From positions 124,001 to 188,000 of the forward strand of contig NZ_CP029191.1 of NCBI RefSeq assembly GCF_008642335.1: a stretch of 64,000 nucleotides of DNA, in the 5' to 3' direction. A model generated the notes under the pieces. The model ran no database searches. It worked only from the letters and a program-made list of their open reading frames with translations, and was not told the DNA's origin. Both the position numbers and the translations under genes were made by a program. Positions 1-9,527 of the stretch are shown in pieces. The DNA comes from Streptomyces venezuelae (lineage in GTDB: Bacteria > Actinomycetota > Actinomycetes > Streptomycetales > Streptomycetaceae). The first letter of the stretch is position 1; the number at the start of each line of letters is the position of its first letter.

Positions 1-1728
1 GTCGAAGGGCCGGCCGGTGCGGGTGCGGATGCGGTGGGCGGTGCACTGGCCGGTGGCCAGCAGGTGGCGCAGCAGCCGGTCCCCGGTGCGGCGCAGCGTG
101 ATCGCGGGCAGCCGGGCCTCCACGACCGCGTCCACCTGCCGCGCCGAGCCGGGCACCAGCGGGGACAGGACCGTGCAGCGCCCGTCCTGCACCTCCACGC
201 GCAGGCCGGGACCGATCACCTCCAGCACCCCCGCCTCGATCAGCGCGGTCATCTCCTCCACCCGCCGCGCCGGCGGGCCGATGGACAGGTGCGCGTTGAG
301 CGGTGTGTACCAGCCGTCCAGGTCGGTGCGGTGGGAGTCGCCGTCCAGACCGCCGTGGTCGACGGCCAGGCGGATCTCGTTGCGCAGGTCCCGCAGCACG
401 TCCAGGGCCGCCTTCAGGGGCCCGTTGACGTTGCCGGCCCGCGCCTCGGCCACGTCCTGGCGCAGCTGGTCCAGGAGCCAGCCGGTGAAGTCTTCGGGGC
501 CGGTGAACTCCCGCCCGCGCCAGGGGCGGGCCAGCAGCTCCCAGTCCAGGCGGTCCTTCTCGCCGATGCCGTACTCCTCCAGCACCGCCCGCAGGTGCCC
601 CTCCCCCGCCGGCGCGGCCAGGCAGGCGGCCTCCAGCTGGCGGGCCGGCAGCGCCTCGCCGCGCGAGCGCAGCAGCGTGGCGTAGTAGACGGCCTCCGCC
701 TCGCGGGCGACCAGCGGCCACACATCGCGCCGGAAGTCCAGCCCGCTTACGGCGTGTTCGCGGCGCAGCGCGGCGATGTGCGCGGCGGTCAGCAGCCGCG
801 GCTCGTGCCGGCCGTGGGGGCCCTTCTGGTTCTCCCCGCGTGCCTGGTAGGGAATGCCGCGCCGCGATCCCGCGTACAGCCGCGGCTCCTGGCCCGAGGC
901 CCGGTAGGACAGCCGGCCGCCGCGGCGGGTGAAGGTGCCGCCGCGGCCGGCGGTGAGCCGGGCCAGGTAGTCGAAGAAGTTCAGGCCCAGGCCGCGCAGC
1001 AGCACCCGCATGCCCGGCGCCAGCGCCCGCAGGTCCACATCGGCCGGGTTGGCCGGCGCCAGGTGGTGCACCCCCGCGGCACGGGCGCGCCCGGCAAAGG
1101 CCCGCTCCGCCTCATCCGCGGCGGCCGGCAGGTGGCCCTGGCACAGGATGACGGCGTCCAGCCCGCCGAGCACCGTGCCGTCGGCCAGCCGCACCCGCTG
1201 ACGCACCCCGACCTGCGCTTCCGGGCCCGTTTGCGGGGCGGGCTCGTCGTCCAGGGCCACGGCCAGGGCGCGGTGGAAGGTGACGTGCACCCGGCCGGGC
1301 GCGCCGCGCACCACGCGCCGGCAGGCCCAGCGCAGGTAGTGGCCGTAAAAGGCGCGGGTGGGATAGGTGTCGGGGCCCAGCGCGCGGGCCTGGGCCAGTA
1401 CGTCGTGCGGATACGTGCCCTCGATCTCGCCCGCGGCCAGCGCGCGGGCCCACTCGTGCAGGCTGGGCCCCGGCTCCAGCGGGCCCGCCAGGTCGACGCT
1501 GGCGTCGGTGAACACCGAGATCTGTCCGGCCACGGTGTTCATGAGCAGGTGCGGGGACTGGTCGGTGCGCCATACCCGGCCGGCGCCGGGCGGGCAGGGG
1601 TCGATCACATGGATGTGGACGGGGCCGTCCTGCGGCCGCAGGCGGGCGTTGGCGCACAGGCGCTCGAGTACGGACAGGCCGCGGGGTCCGGCACCTACCA
1701 CGCACACCGTGCGAGGGCTCACTGTCAT
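1..1728 (-). CDS. FAD/NAD(P)-binding protein, 3' end cut by the window
   Basis: The gene starts at ATG 1728 and runs 576 codons without a stop, so its C-terminus lies off the left edge. The N-terminus has a dinucleotide-binding fold, VCVVGAGPRGLSVLERL (GxGxxG type), followed by a long mixed region with PHLLMNTVAGQISVFTD and a second motif LLRGLGLNFFDYLARL, as in the FAD-NAD(P)-binding (NAD_binding_9) family. Members are poorly characterised. A flavin oxidoreductase or monooxygenase-like role is a family-level guess. The nearest upstream minus-strand gene is the 56-codon ORF ending at 2074. The family assignment is fairly sure; the function is not known. Confidence 0.8.
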   Translation of the reverse strand, partial: MTVSPRTVCVVGAGPRGLSVLERLCANARLRPQDGPVHIHVIDPCPPGAGRVWRTDQSPHLLMNTVAGQISVFTDASVDLAGPLEPGPSLHEWARALAAGEIEGTYPHDVLAQARALGPDTYPTRAFYGHYLRWACRRVVRGAPGRVHVTFHRALAVALDDEPAPQTGPEAQVGVRQRVRLADGTVLGGLDAVILCQGHLPAAADEAERAFAGRARAAGVHHLAPANPADVDLRALAPGMRVLLRGLGLNFFDYLARLTAGRGGTFTRRGGRLSYRASGQEPRLYAGSRRGIPYQARGENQKGPHGRHEPRLLTAAHIAALRREHAVSGLDFRRDVWPLVAREAEAVYYATLLRSRGEALPARQLEAACLAAPAGEGHLRAVLEEYGIGEKDRLDWELLARPWRGREFTGPEDFTGWLLDQLRQDVAEARAGNVNGPLKAALDVLRDLRNEIRLAVDHGGLDGDSHRTDLDGWYTPLNAHLSIGPPARRVEEMTALIEAGVLEVIGPGLRVEVQDGRCTVLSPLVPGSARQVDAVVEARLPAITLRRTGDRLLRHLLATGQCTAHRIRTRTGRPFD

Positions 1729-2073
1729 GACTAACCGTTTCTGCTGGTCACGCAACGGGGCGAGGACCACGGCGCAGCGCGGGGGCCGCCCCTCCAACGG
1801 GGCGGTGGCGGGCCGGGTCCGGGCCTGTCGCCGGGCCGGGCCCGGTGGCAGGCGTGCGCACGCCCCGCCGCCGAGGGCAGACCTCACCCGGCGGCGGACC
1901 ACACCCGGGCGCGCCGGCTGGGCGGCGGGAGGGTGTGGGCATACGGCGGCACGTGCGGCAGGGGAAGACGGGTCGGCGGGGGCGGCGGCGGGCGGTGTGC
2001 CGCGCCGCGGGTGCTTCCCCCGCGTCCCTGCTGCGCCGCCGTCACCCGCTGTCGCGGGGCGGACGGTAGCCGT
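1729..2073. other. Gap without a gene
   Basis: Very GC-rich spacer between the FAD protein start and the 56-codon ORF. It is made of short CGGGC/GGCGG runs. I see no convincing coding frame, terminator or repeat array in it. Confidence 0.5.
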
Positions 2074-2244
2074 TCACCATGCGCGCCGGGTCGGCCCCGC
2101 GGCCGGACGGCCGCCTCCTACGCGCGTCGGCGGAAACAGAGTCGGGTCGCCCTCACCGGGCTGGTCGTGACGGGGCCGGACGAGCGGGCCGCCGGCCACG
2201 CCGAGGCCACAGCCGAGCCCGTACACGGTGCTGTTGGCATCCAT
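2074..2244 (-). CDS. Small protein of 56 residues, unknown function
   Basis: ATG at 2244 is preceded on the minus strand by GAGAGGAGCAGGCAC, an RBS close to the ideal with 7-8 nt spacing, which is the main reason to believe the gene. The protein starts MDANSTVYGLGCGLGVAGG, has one Cys, an acidic stretch DQPGEGDPTLFPP and a basic tail ending PTRRAW. There is no membrane segment or known domain. It sits between the mevalonate kinase and the FAD/NAD(P) protein in the same orientation, and its upstream side is a minisatellite. A reading frame stays open further upstream through the repeat, but that extension lacks a better start. It could be a peptide precursor or a spurious ORF. Confidence 0.45.
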   Translation of the reverse strand: MDANSTVYGLGCGLGVAGGPLVRPRHDQPGEGDPTLFPPTRVGGGRPAAGPTRRAW

Positions 2245-2269
2245 GTGCCTGCTCCTCTCGTCTGTCAGT

Positions 2270-3030
2270 GCGTCAGTGCGTGGGTAGGTAGGTGGGTGGG
2301 TGGTGCCCGGTGGCACGGGGTGGTGCCGGGGGTCGGGATGGTGCCAGGCCACGGGGTGGCGCCAGGGCACGGGATGGTGCCAGGGCACGGATGGTGCCGG
2401 GGCACGGGGTGGTGCCAGGTCACGGGGTGGTGCCGTGGTCCGAGGTGGTTCGGGTGGTGCGCAATGGTGCCGGGGCACGGGATGGTGCCGGGTAGTGCGG
2501 GATGGCGCCAGGGGTGCGGGGTGACCTCTTGGCACGGGACAGTGCCCGGGGGTACGGGGTGGCGCCGAGGCATTCCGCGGCGCGGGACGGCGTCGGGGCA
2601 CGGGCTGGTGCCCCGAGGCACCGGACGGTGCCGGGCGCGGGACAGTGCCGAGGTTCGGGACGGTGCCGCGGCGCAGGACGGCGTCAAGGCACAGGGTGAC
2701 GCCGGAGGCACCGGGCGGTGCCGGGGGCGGGACAGTGCCGAGGTTCGGGACGGTGCCGCGGCGCAGGACGGCGTCAAGGCACAGGGTGGCGCCGGAGGCA
2801 CCGGACGGTGCCGGGGGCGGGACAGTGCCGAGGTTCGGGACGGTGCCGCGGCGCAGGACGGCGTCAAGGCACAGGGTGACGCCGGAGGCACCGGACGGTG
2901 CCAGGTGCGGGACAGTGCCGAGGTTCGGGACGGTGCCGTGGCGCAGGACGGTGCCGCGGTGCAGGACGGCCTCGGGGTACGGGGGGGGCGCCGGCGGCAC
3001 CGGGCGGTGCCGGGTGCGGGAGGGTGGCGT
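2270..3030. repeat. Minisatellite: degenerate short repeat plus four 90-bp copies
   Basis: The whole 2.27-3.03 kb gap is built from variants of GTGCCGGGGCACGGGAT. The right half contains a precise 90-bp tandem repeat. The marker GCCGAGGTTCGGGACGGTG recurs at 2647, 2737, 2827 and 2917. Because 90 is a multiple of three, several frames stay open on both strands, but none has an RBS or a protein-like composition. It separates the mevalonate kinase from the next gene downstream. Confidence 0.9.
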
Positions 3031-3033
3031 AGG

Positions 3034-4074
3034 TCAGGTGCCGTCGTGGTGGCTGGGCGTGCGGGGGGTCAGGGGGAGGACCCAGGTCTGCTGGGCGCCG
3101 GCCGCGTGGAGGCGGCGGGTGACCGTGCCGGCCTGGTCGGAGGGGACCAGCGCGATCATGCAGCCGCCCAGCCCGCCTCCGGTGATCTTCGCGCCGAGGC
3201 TGCCCGCGGCCAGGGCTGCCTCGACCAGCGCGTCGATGCGCTCGGTGCTCAACCGGGCCTCGCGCAGCAGGTGGTGATAGGCGGTCAGGTAGGGGCCGAG
3301 TTCGTCGGGGGTGTCCTGGGCCAGGGCCTGGCGGGCCCGGTCGGTCAGCAGGGCGGCGCGGCGCAGGAAGTGGTGCCGGCTGCCGGGGTGGCGGGTGAAG
3401 CCGTCGCGCAGCCGGGTCACCGCGTCCTTGGTGCGGCCCACCTCGCCGCTGTCGGCGACGATGAACAGGCCTTCGCAGCCCACCTGCAGGTCCCTCGCGG
3501 TGCCCTGCTGGAACAGCACGGGGCCGGGTGCGCCCACGGCGGTGGCGTCGACGCCGCTGGCCCGGCCGTGGGCCACGTTCTCGGCGCTCTGCACCAGGTC
3601 GAAGACCGTCCGCGCGTCGACCTCGCGGCCGAAGAGGTCGGCCAGCGCCAGGACCACGGCGCGGGCGCAGGCGGCGCTGGAGCCGAGGCCGCGGCCGGGC
3701 GGGATCGCGCAGTCCAGGATCACTTCCAGGTGCACGTCCTGGGCCACGTCCACGGTGGCGCGGAACTCGGCGGCCAGCTGCCGCAGCCCGTCGGAGGCTT
3801 CGGTGGCCACCGGCCGGGACGGGGAGCCGGTCATCGTCAACGACACCCCGCCGGTGCGGCCGGGGCCGGGCGCGGACCAGCCGGCGCTGGCCGTGACCGC
3901 CAGCTGCGGCACCGGCAGCGCCAGGGCGGGCGCCCCGTAGACCACGGCGTGCTCGCCCAGCAGGATCGTCTTGGCGTGGGCGCGGCCGACCCCGACCGTG
4001 CGGGCCCGGCGGGCGGGGGCGGTGTCCGGGGCCGGTGGTGTCAACGCGCTCAGCTCCCCTGGTGTTTTCCGCAT
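3034..4074 (-). CDS. mvk: Mevalonate kinase
   Basis: Phosphorylates mevalonate to 5-phosphomevalonate, the first kinase of the mevalonate route to IPP/DMAPP. The 346-residue protein is a GHMP kinase: substrate motif GRAHAKTILLGEHAVVYGAP near the N-terminus, ATP motif PPGRGLGSSAACARAV, and C-terminal KITGGGLGGCMIAL. The ATG at 4074 gives MRKTPGELSALTPP, which resembles the N-terminus of the mevalonate kinase of Streptomyces sp. CL190 (recalled, not searched). In known actinobacterial clusters this is the first gene of a contiguous operon with mvaD and the other pathway genes. Here a minisatellite and unrelated genes follow. Its presence suggests isoprenoid precursor supply for a prenylated product. 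Confidence 0.93.
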   Translation of the reverse strand: MRKTPGELSALTPPAPDTAPARRARTVGVGRAHAKTILLGEHAVVYGAPALALPVPQLAVTASAGWSAPGPGRTGGVSLTMTGSPSRPVATEASDGLRQLAAEFRATVDVAQDVHLEVILDCAIPPGRGLGSSAACARAVVLALADLFGREVDARTVFDLVQSAENVAHGRASGVDATAVGAPGPVLFQQGTARDLQVGCEGLFIVADSGEVGRTKDAVTRLRDGFTRHPGSRHHFLRRAALLTDRARQALAQDTPDELGPYLTAYHHLLREARLSTERIDALVEAALAAGSLGAKITGGGLGGCMIALVPSDQAGTVTRRLHAAGAQQTWVLPLTPRTPSHHDGT

Positions 4075-4098
4075 GGAGATCGCATCGTCCAGACTTCT

Positions 4099-4166
4099 CG
4101 GAAGGAAGGAGGAAGGAGGAAGGAAGGCAGGAAGGCAGGAAGGCAGGAAGGAAGGAAGGAAGGGGT
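4099..4166. repeat. Simple repeat (GGAA/GGCA)n
   Basis: Purine-rich tetranucleotide tract of GGAA, GGAGGAA and GGCA units directly upstream of the mevalonate kinase start, where its promoter or leader would be expected. The minus-strand transcript would carry a polypyrimidine CCTT tract. Length variation here could affect expression, but that is inference. Confidence 0.85.
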
Positions 4167-4299
4167 GAGGAAACGGCAGGCGTACGAGGGGTACGTGAAG
4201 ACGTAAGCCGTAACGCCCGCGCCCGGCCCGGGGCGCCTTGCGCCTCACCGGATTTCCGCTACGGGGCGCCCGGCCCCAATTCCCGGCCCCGGTACGGCA

Positions 4300-4334
4300 T
4301 TTGGGCAGGGTGGACGCACTGGAATAGTGACACG
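4300..4334. promoter_or_regulatory. 35-bp motif shared with 25102-25136
   Basis: TTTGGGCAGGG, a 10-nt unlike spacer, then GGAATAGTGACACG. The same arrangement occurs at 25102-25136. Read on the plus strand, TTGGGC and TAGTGA are 18 bp apart in both copies, so it could be a promoter. As an operator it would lie about 226 bp upstream of the mevalonate kinase start. Which of the two it is cannot be decided from sequence. Confidence 0.45.
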
Positions 4335-4417
4335 CGCGATGAGGCCGCGACTAGAGCGCCTTGGGGTGGTGTGGGTCACGTACCGGGAAATGCGGGGGAA
4401 ATACGGGACGGGGAAAA

Positions 4418-4459
4418 GCCCGTACCGCCCCCGGGGCAGGACCCGGGGGCGGTACGGGC
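4418..4459 (-). terminator. Perfect 18-bp hairpin downstream of the MFS gene
   Basis: GCCCGTACCGCCCCCGGG, six-base loop GCAGGA, then the exact reverse complement. It lies 54 bp past the MFS stop on the minus strand. There is no clear U-tract, as is usual for actinobacterial terminators. It probably ends the long metK-to-MFS transcript before the mevalonate kinase. Confidence 0.8.
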
Positions 4460-4512
4460 AGAACGGGCCGTCAGTCGTGCGACGGCGTCACGGGGTCAGC
4501 GCGGCACGGCTG

Positions 4513-6039
4513 TCACGAGGAGACGCCGGTGGCGGCGGGCCGCTGGGCCGTCTCCGCGTCGGGCTCCCCCTCGGCCTCGGCGAGCACGTTGCGCGGGGTG
4601 GCGTCGACCTTCTGCATCAGGACGACGACGAGCACCGCGGCGACGGCCACCAGGATGGCGCCGACCTGGAAGGCCCGCGAGGCGCCGTCGGCCTGCGCGA
4701 CGGTGGGGATGACGCCGTCGCCGATGTGGTCGGTGGTGTAGCGGATGGCCAGCGGCACCAGGGTGGCCAGGCCGAGCGCGCCGCCGATCTGCTGCATGGC
4801 GGTCTGCACGCCGGAGGCCAGGCCGGAGTCCTTGCCGGTGACCTGGTAGAGCGCGCCGTTGACCAGGGCCGGGTAGCACATGGCGCTGAACAGGCCGAAC
4901 ACGATCATGCCGGGCAGGACGCCGCCGACGTAGGAGGAGTCGGCCTCCAGGGTGGAGGCGACGAGCAGGCCCGCGGCGGCGCCGCCGAAGCCGATGGCCA
5001 GGACCGCCTTGACGCCGATGCGGGGCATCAGCGCGGAGGCGGCGCCCATGCCGGCGCCCATCGCGAAGGCGAGTGGCACCACGGCCATGCCGGACTTGAT
5101 CGCGGAGTAGCCGAGGACCTTCTGCATGTAGAGGATGAGCAGGAAGGCGTAGCAGTGGAAGCTGGCCAGCAGCGCCAGGGTCACGACGTTGGAGGTGACG
5201 CGGGTGCGGTTGGTGAAGAAGCGGATGGGCACCATCGGGTCGGAGATCCGCGTCTCCCAGATGGCCGCCAGGAGCAGCACGCCGATGCCGCCGAGCAGCG
5301 GGAGCAGCACGGTGGAGGAGCCCCAGGAGTGGTCGGCGGCCTTGATCAGGCCGTAGACGACGGCGACGAGACCGCCGGTGATGGAGACCGCGCCGACGAC
5401 GTCGACGCTGCGGCCCTCGCGCTCCATGCGGCTCTCCGGCATGACCTTGGGCACCAGGATGAGCGCGGCGAGCGCGATGGGGATGTTGATGTAGAAGATC
5501 CAGCGCCAGTCGACGTACTCGGTCAGGGCGCCGGAGACGACCGATCCGATGACGCCGCCCAGGGCGGCGGTGCCGCCCCACACGCCGAGCGCCTTCATCC
5601 GCTCCTTGGCGTCGGGGAAGAGCACGGGGATCATGCCGAGTGCGGCCGGGCCGCACAGCGCCTCGCCCAGACCCTGCACGAAGCGGCTGGAGACCAGCAT
5701 GCCGGAGGACATCGCGGCGCCGCAGGTGGCCGAGGCGACACCGAAGCAGACCACACCGACCATGAAGATCTTGCGGCGGCCGTACATGTCGGCCAGCCGG
5801 CCGCCAAGGAGCAGGAATCCGCCGGCCGTCAGCACATAGCCGTTGATGACCCAGGCGAGGTCACCGGTCGGGTTGAAGGTCAGATCCTTGTCGATTTCGG
5901 GAAGCGCGACGAGCACAATCGTGACGTCCATGACGAGCATGAACTGAATGGCGGCCAAAATGGCCAGCGCTTTCCATCGCCGCGGGTCGGCAGCGGGGGC
6001 TTGCGCCCCGCCCGTGGACTCTTTGTCGAGAGTACTCAT
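4513..6039 (-). CDS. MFS drug exporter of the DHA2 (14-helix) type
   Basis: A 508-residue proton-driven transporter, probably exporting the cluster product. It has about 14 hydrophobic segments, the motif MDVTIVLVALPEIDKDL in helix 1, motif A-like GGRLADMYGRRKIFMVG after helix 2, and motif C-like GGVIGSVVSGALTEY in helix 5, all typical of the EmrB/QacA group. ATG 6039 gives MSTLDKESTGG with GGAGGAAG upstream. The frame is open much further upstream but loses protein character there. It is the last gene of the SAM-recycling unit and is followed by the hairpin at 4418-4459. Self-resistance or export is inferred from context. Confidence 0.9.
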   Translation of the reverse strand: MSTLDKESTGGAQAPAADPRRWKALAILAAIQFMLVMDVTIVLVALPEIDKDLTFNPTGDLAWVINGYVLTAGGFLLLGGRLADMYGRRKIFMVGVVCFGVASATCGAAMSSGMLVSSRFVQGLGEALCGPAALGMIPVLFPDAKERMKALGVWGGTAALGGVIGSVVSGALTEYVDWRWIFYINIPIALAALILVPKVMPESRMEREGRSVDVVGAVSITGGLVAVVYGLIKAADHSWGSSTVLLPLLGGIGVLLLAAIWETRISDPMVPIRFFTNRTRVTSNVVTLALLASFHCYAFLLILYMQKVLGYSAIKSGMAVVPLAFAMGAGMGAASALMPRIGVKAVLAIGFGGAAAGLLVASTLEADSSYVGGVLPGMIVFGLFSAMCYPALVNGALYQVTGKDSGLASGVQTAMQQIGGALGLATLVPLAIRYTTDHIGDGVIPTVAQADGASRAFQVGAILVAVAAVLVVVLMQKVDATPRNVLAEAEGEPDAETAQRPAATGVSS

Positions 6040-6230
6040 GGCCTGATTACTTCCTCCGAATGATGTGCGACCAAGAAGGCCACCCGCGCGGACATTCCGG
6101 CCGGCGCCGGTGAGGGGCCCGCGCCCGCTGTGCGCGGGGTGGCGCCGTCTCCACCGGTACGACGACGCAGCCCTGCGGAATGTGAGGGGGGGTTCGCGCT
6201 TCCGGGCCGCCGGGGGGGGTGCGGGCGGGC

Positions 6231-6692
6231 TCAGCCGACCAGGTAGCGCTGGATGGTGGGCGAGACCAGGGCGACGACCTCGTCGACCGAGGCGGAGGCG
6301 ATCGGCTCCAGTTTGACGACGTAGCGCAGCACGGCCACGCCCCATACCTGGGCCTGGGCGGCGTTGATGTTCATCGGCGGCACGCCGAGCGCCTCGGCGA
6401 CCTCGTCGAAGTCCTTGGGGGGTTCCTCCAGGGAGGCGGCCAGCTGCTGGAAGATCTGGCGGGACATGAAGTCGCGCATCTGGGCGGCGCCCTGGCCGTC
6501 GGCGAACACGGCGCCGAAGGCGGCCAGGAGCTGCGGCCGGGCCTGGGGGTCCTCCCACTTGGACAGGGCGGCCCGCAGCAGGCCCTCGGCCAGCTGGGCG
6601 CGTTCGCCGGTGAGCGAGGCCGCTCCGGCCTCGGCGAGGGCGTCCCCGATGTCGCTCAGGGCGTTGGGGCCTTCGGCGGCGGCTGTGGACAT
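6231..6692 (-). CDS. Stand-alone TetR-type ligand domain without an HTH
   Basis: A 153-residue protein starting at ATG 6692 behind an ideal AGGAGGAGCG RBS. The whole length resembles the C-terminal ligand/dimerisation domain of TetR regulators (TetR_C_16-like): an early all-helical part with SKWEDPQARPQLLAAFGAV, then FMSRQIFQQLAASL and the ending VLRYVVKLEPIASAS...ISPTIQRYLVG-like tail. The N-terminal 50-60 residues with the DNA-binding helices are missing, and the upstream DNA does not encode them in any frame I could see. It may bind a small molecule or heterodimerise with a full regulator. Family assignment moderate, role unknown. Confidence 0.7.
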   Translation of the reverse strand: MSTAAAEGPNALSDIGDALAEAGAASLTGERAQLAEGLLRAALSKWEDPQARPQLLAAFGAVFADGQGAAQMRDFMSRQIFQQLAASLEEPPKDFDEVAEALGVPPMNINAAQAQVWGVAVLRYVVKLEPIASASVDEVVALVSPTIQRYLVG

Positions 6693-6951
6693 CGCTCCTC
6701 CTAGGAACAGGGGCCCGCGCTCTGGAGGTCGGGCCCCGGTCGGACGTATGGCGCACCGGCTCCCCCGGACAGGGCGGGGGGTGGTGCGGCGGTGCGGGGC
6801 GGTGCCGGTCAGGGGCGGCAGCGGTGGCAAGGATCGTGCGTGGGGGGGGCAGGGCGCCATCGTCGCTCCTGGCCGCTCCGGATCCGCTCGATGTCCGCTC
6901 GAACCGGCGCCGGGGCCGGGCCGGTCGGGGCCCGGCCCCGGCGGGTGGGGG

Positions 6952-7134
6952 TCAGTCGATGCCGCGCACGAGGTGGCTCTCGAACGTGTCGTCCTCGTCG
7001 ATGCCGGCGAGCCGGAGCGGCGGGGTGCCGTACGGGGCCGGGGGCCGGGCCACAGCCATGGCTGCCGCCGTGGCCGGTCCGGGTGGCCCGGGTGGCCGGG
7101 GTGGTCCGGGGTCCTCCTGTGCGGTGTCGTGCAC
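6952..7134 (-). CDS. Small protein of 60 residues, unknown function
   Basis: GTG at 7134 has AGGAGAAGCCG directly upstream and lies 46 bp after the ahcY stop, in the same orientation. The N-terminal half is Pro/Ala-rich and low in information. The C-terminal part, LRLAGIDEDDTFESHLVRGI, is acidic, balanced and protein-like, which sets it apart from the repeat-derived frames nearby. It has no signal peptide or membrane helix. Its place inside the SAM-recycling operon, followed by the TetR ligand domain, hints at a pathway role. No family recognised. Confidence 0.55.
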   Translation of the reverse strand: MHDTAQEDPGPPRPPGPPGPATAAAMAVARPPAPYGTPPLRLAGIDEDDTFESHLVRGID

Positions 7135-7180
7135 CGGCTTCTCCTGTTCCGACCGCCCCGCGCGGGGCGTTCCGTCCGTG

Positions 7181-8621
<1,441 letters not shown>

Positions 8622-8644
<23 letters not shown>

Positions 8645-9527
8645 GCGGGGTGCTCCTTGCGTCGGTGACGTTGCGGTGGATCTCGAGCGTGGCGGTCGAG
8701 CGGTTGAGGGTGATGTAGTGCAGGCCGGGGGCGCCTTCGGCGAGCAGGCGCCGGGCCATGGCGGTGGCGTGGTCGACGCCGATGCGGTGGCCTTCGGCGG
8801 GGTGGTGGCGGGCGGCGTCCAGGCGGTGGGCCAGGTGTTCGGGGAAGGCGGCGCCGCTGAGCTGGGCGAAGCGGCTGATCTGGCGCACGTCGGTGGCCGG
8901 CATGATCTCGGGGATGATCGGGGTGGTGCAGCCGGCGGCGGTGACCTTGTCGCGCAGGCGCAGGTAGTCCTCGACGTGGAAGAACATCTGGGTGATGGCG
9001 TAGTCGGCGCCGGCCCGGCATTTGGCGACGAAGTGGCGGATGTCGCTGTCCCAGTCGGTGGAGCGGGGGTGGCGTTCGGGGAAGGCGGCCACGCCGACGC
9101 TGAAGTCTCCCGACTCCTTGACCAGGCGCACCAGTTCGTGGGCGTGGGTGAAGCCGTCGGGGTGGGCGATCCAGGGGGCGCCGGGGTCGCCGGGCGGGTC
9201 GCCGCGCACGGCCAGGACGTCGCGGACCCCGGCGTCGGCGTACTGGCCGATGATGTGGCGCAGTTCGGCCACCGAGTGGCCCACCGCGGTCAGGTGGGCG
9301 ACGGGGCGCAGGGTCGTCTCGGCGGCGATGCGTTTGGTGACCTCCACGGTGCGGTCGCGGGAGGAGCCGCCGGCGCCGTAGGTGACCGAGACGAAGGTGG
9401 GGGCGAGGGTTTCGATGCGGCGGATGGCCTTCCACAGGGTGCGGGCGGCCGCGTCGCTCTTGGGCGGGAAGAACTCGAAGGAGAAGCTGGGGGTGTCCTG
9501 GTCGATGAGGGCGCGCAGGGCGGTCAT
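8622..9527 (-). CDS. metF: 5,10-methylenetetrahydrofolate reductase
   Basis: Reduces methylene-THF to methyl-THF, the methyl donor for MetH. The 301-residue TIM-barrel protein has [18 protein letters not shown] at the N-terminus, [23 protein letters not shown] and the FAD-site region [22 protein letters not shown] 9527 shares an ATGA with the metH stop, and its 3' end overlaps ahcY. Length and motifs match bacterial MetF. This is probably a cluster-borne extra copy supporting heavy SAM use; a housekeeping copy would be expected elsewhere in the genome. Confidence 0.95.

Noticed and set aside
34..1734. Long plus-strand frames opposite the FAD protein, and similar frames opposite metH, metK and the ANL gene (for example 9563-12397, 13033-16044)
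   Set aside because: They are antisense shadows of GC-rich genes: Gly/Arg/Val/Gln-rich, no domains and no RBS, while the minus-strand proteins show clear motifs.
2074..3000. 308-codon minus-strand extension of the 56-codon ORF through the repeats
   Set aside because: A strong RBS lies at the internal ATG 2244, and the upstream part only translates the repeat.
1933..4206. 757-codon plus-strand frame across the minisatellite and mevalonate kinase
   Set aside because: It is made of the 90-bp repeat and the antisense of the kinase; its composition follows the repeats and there is no start signal.
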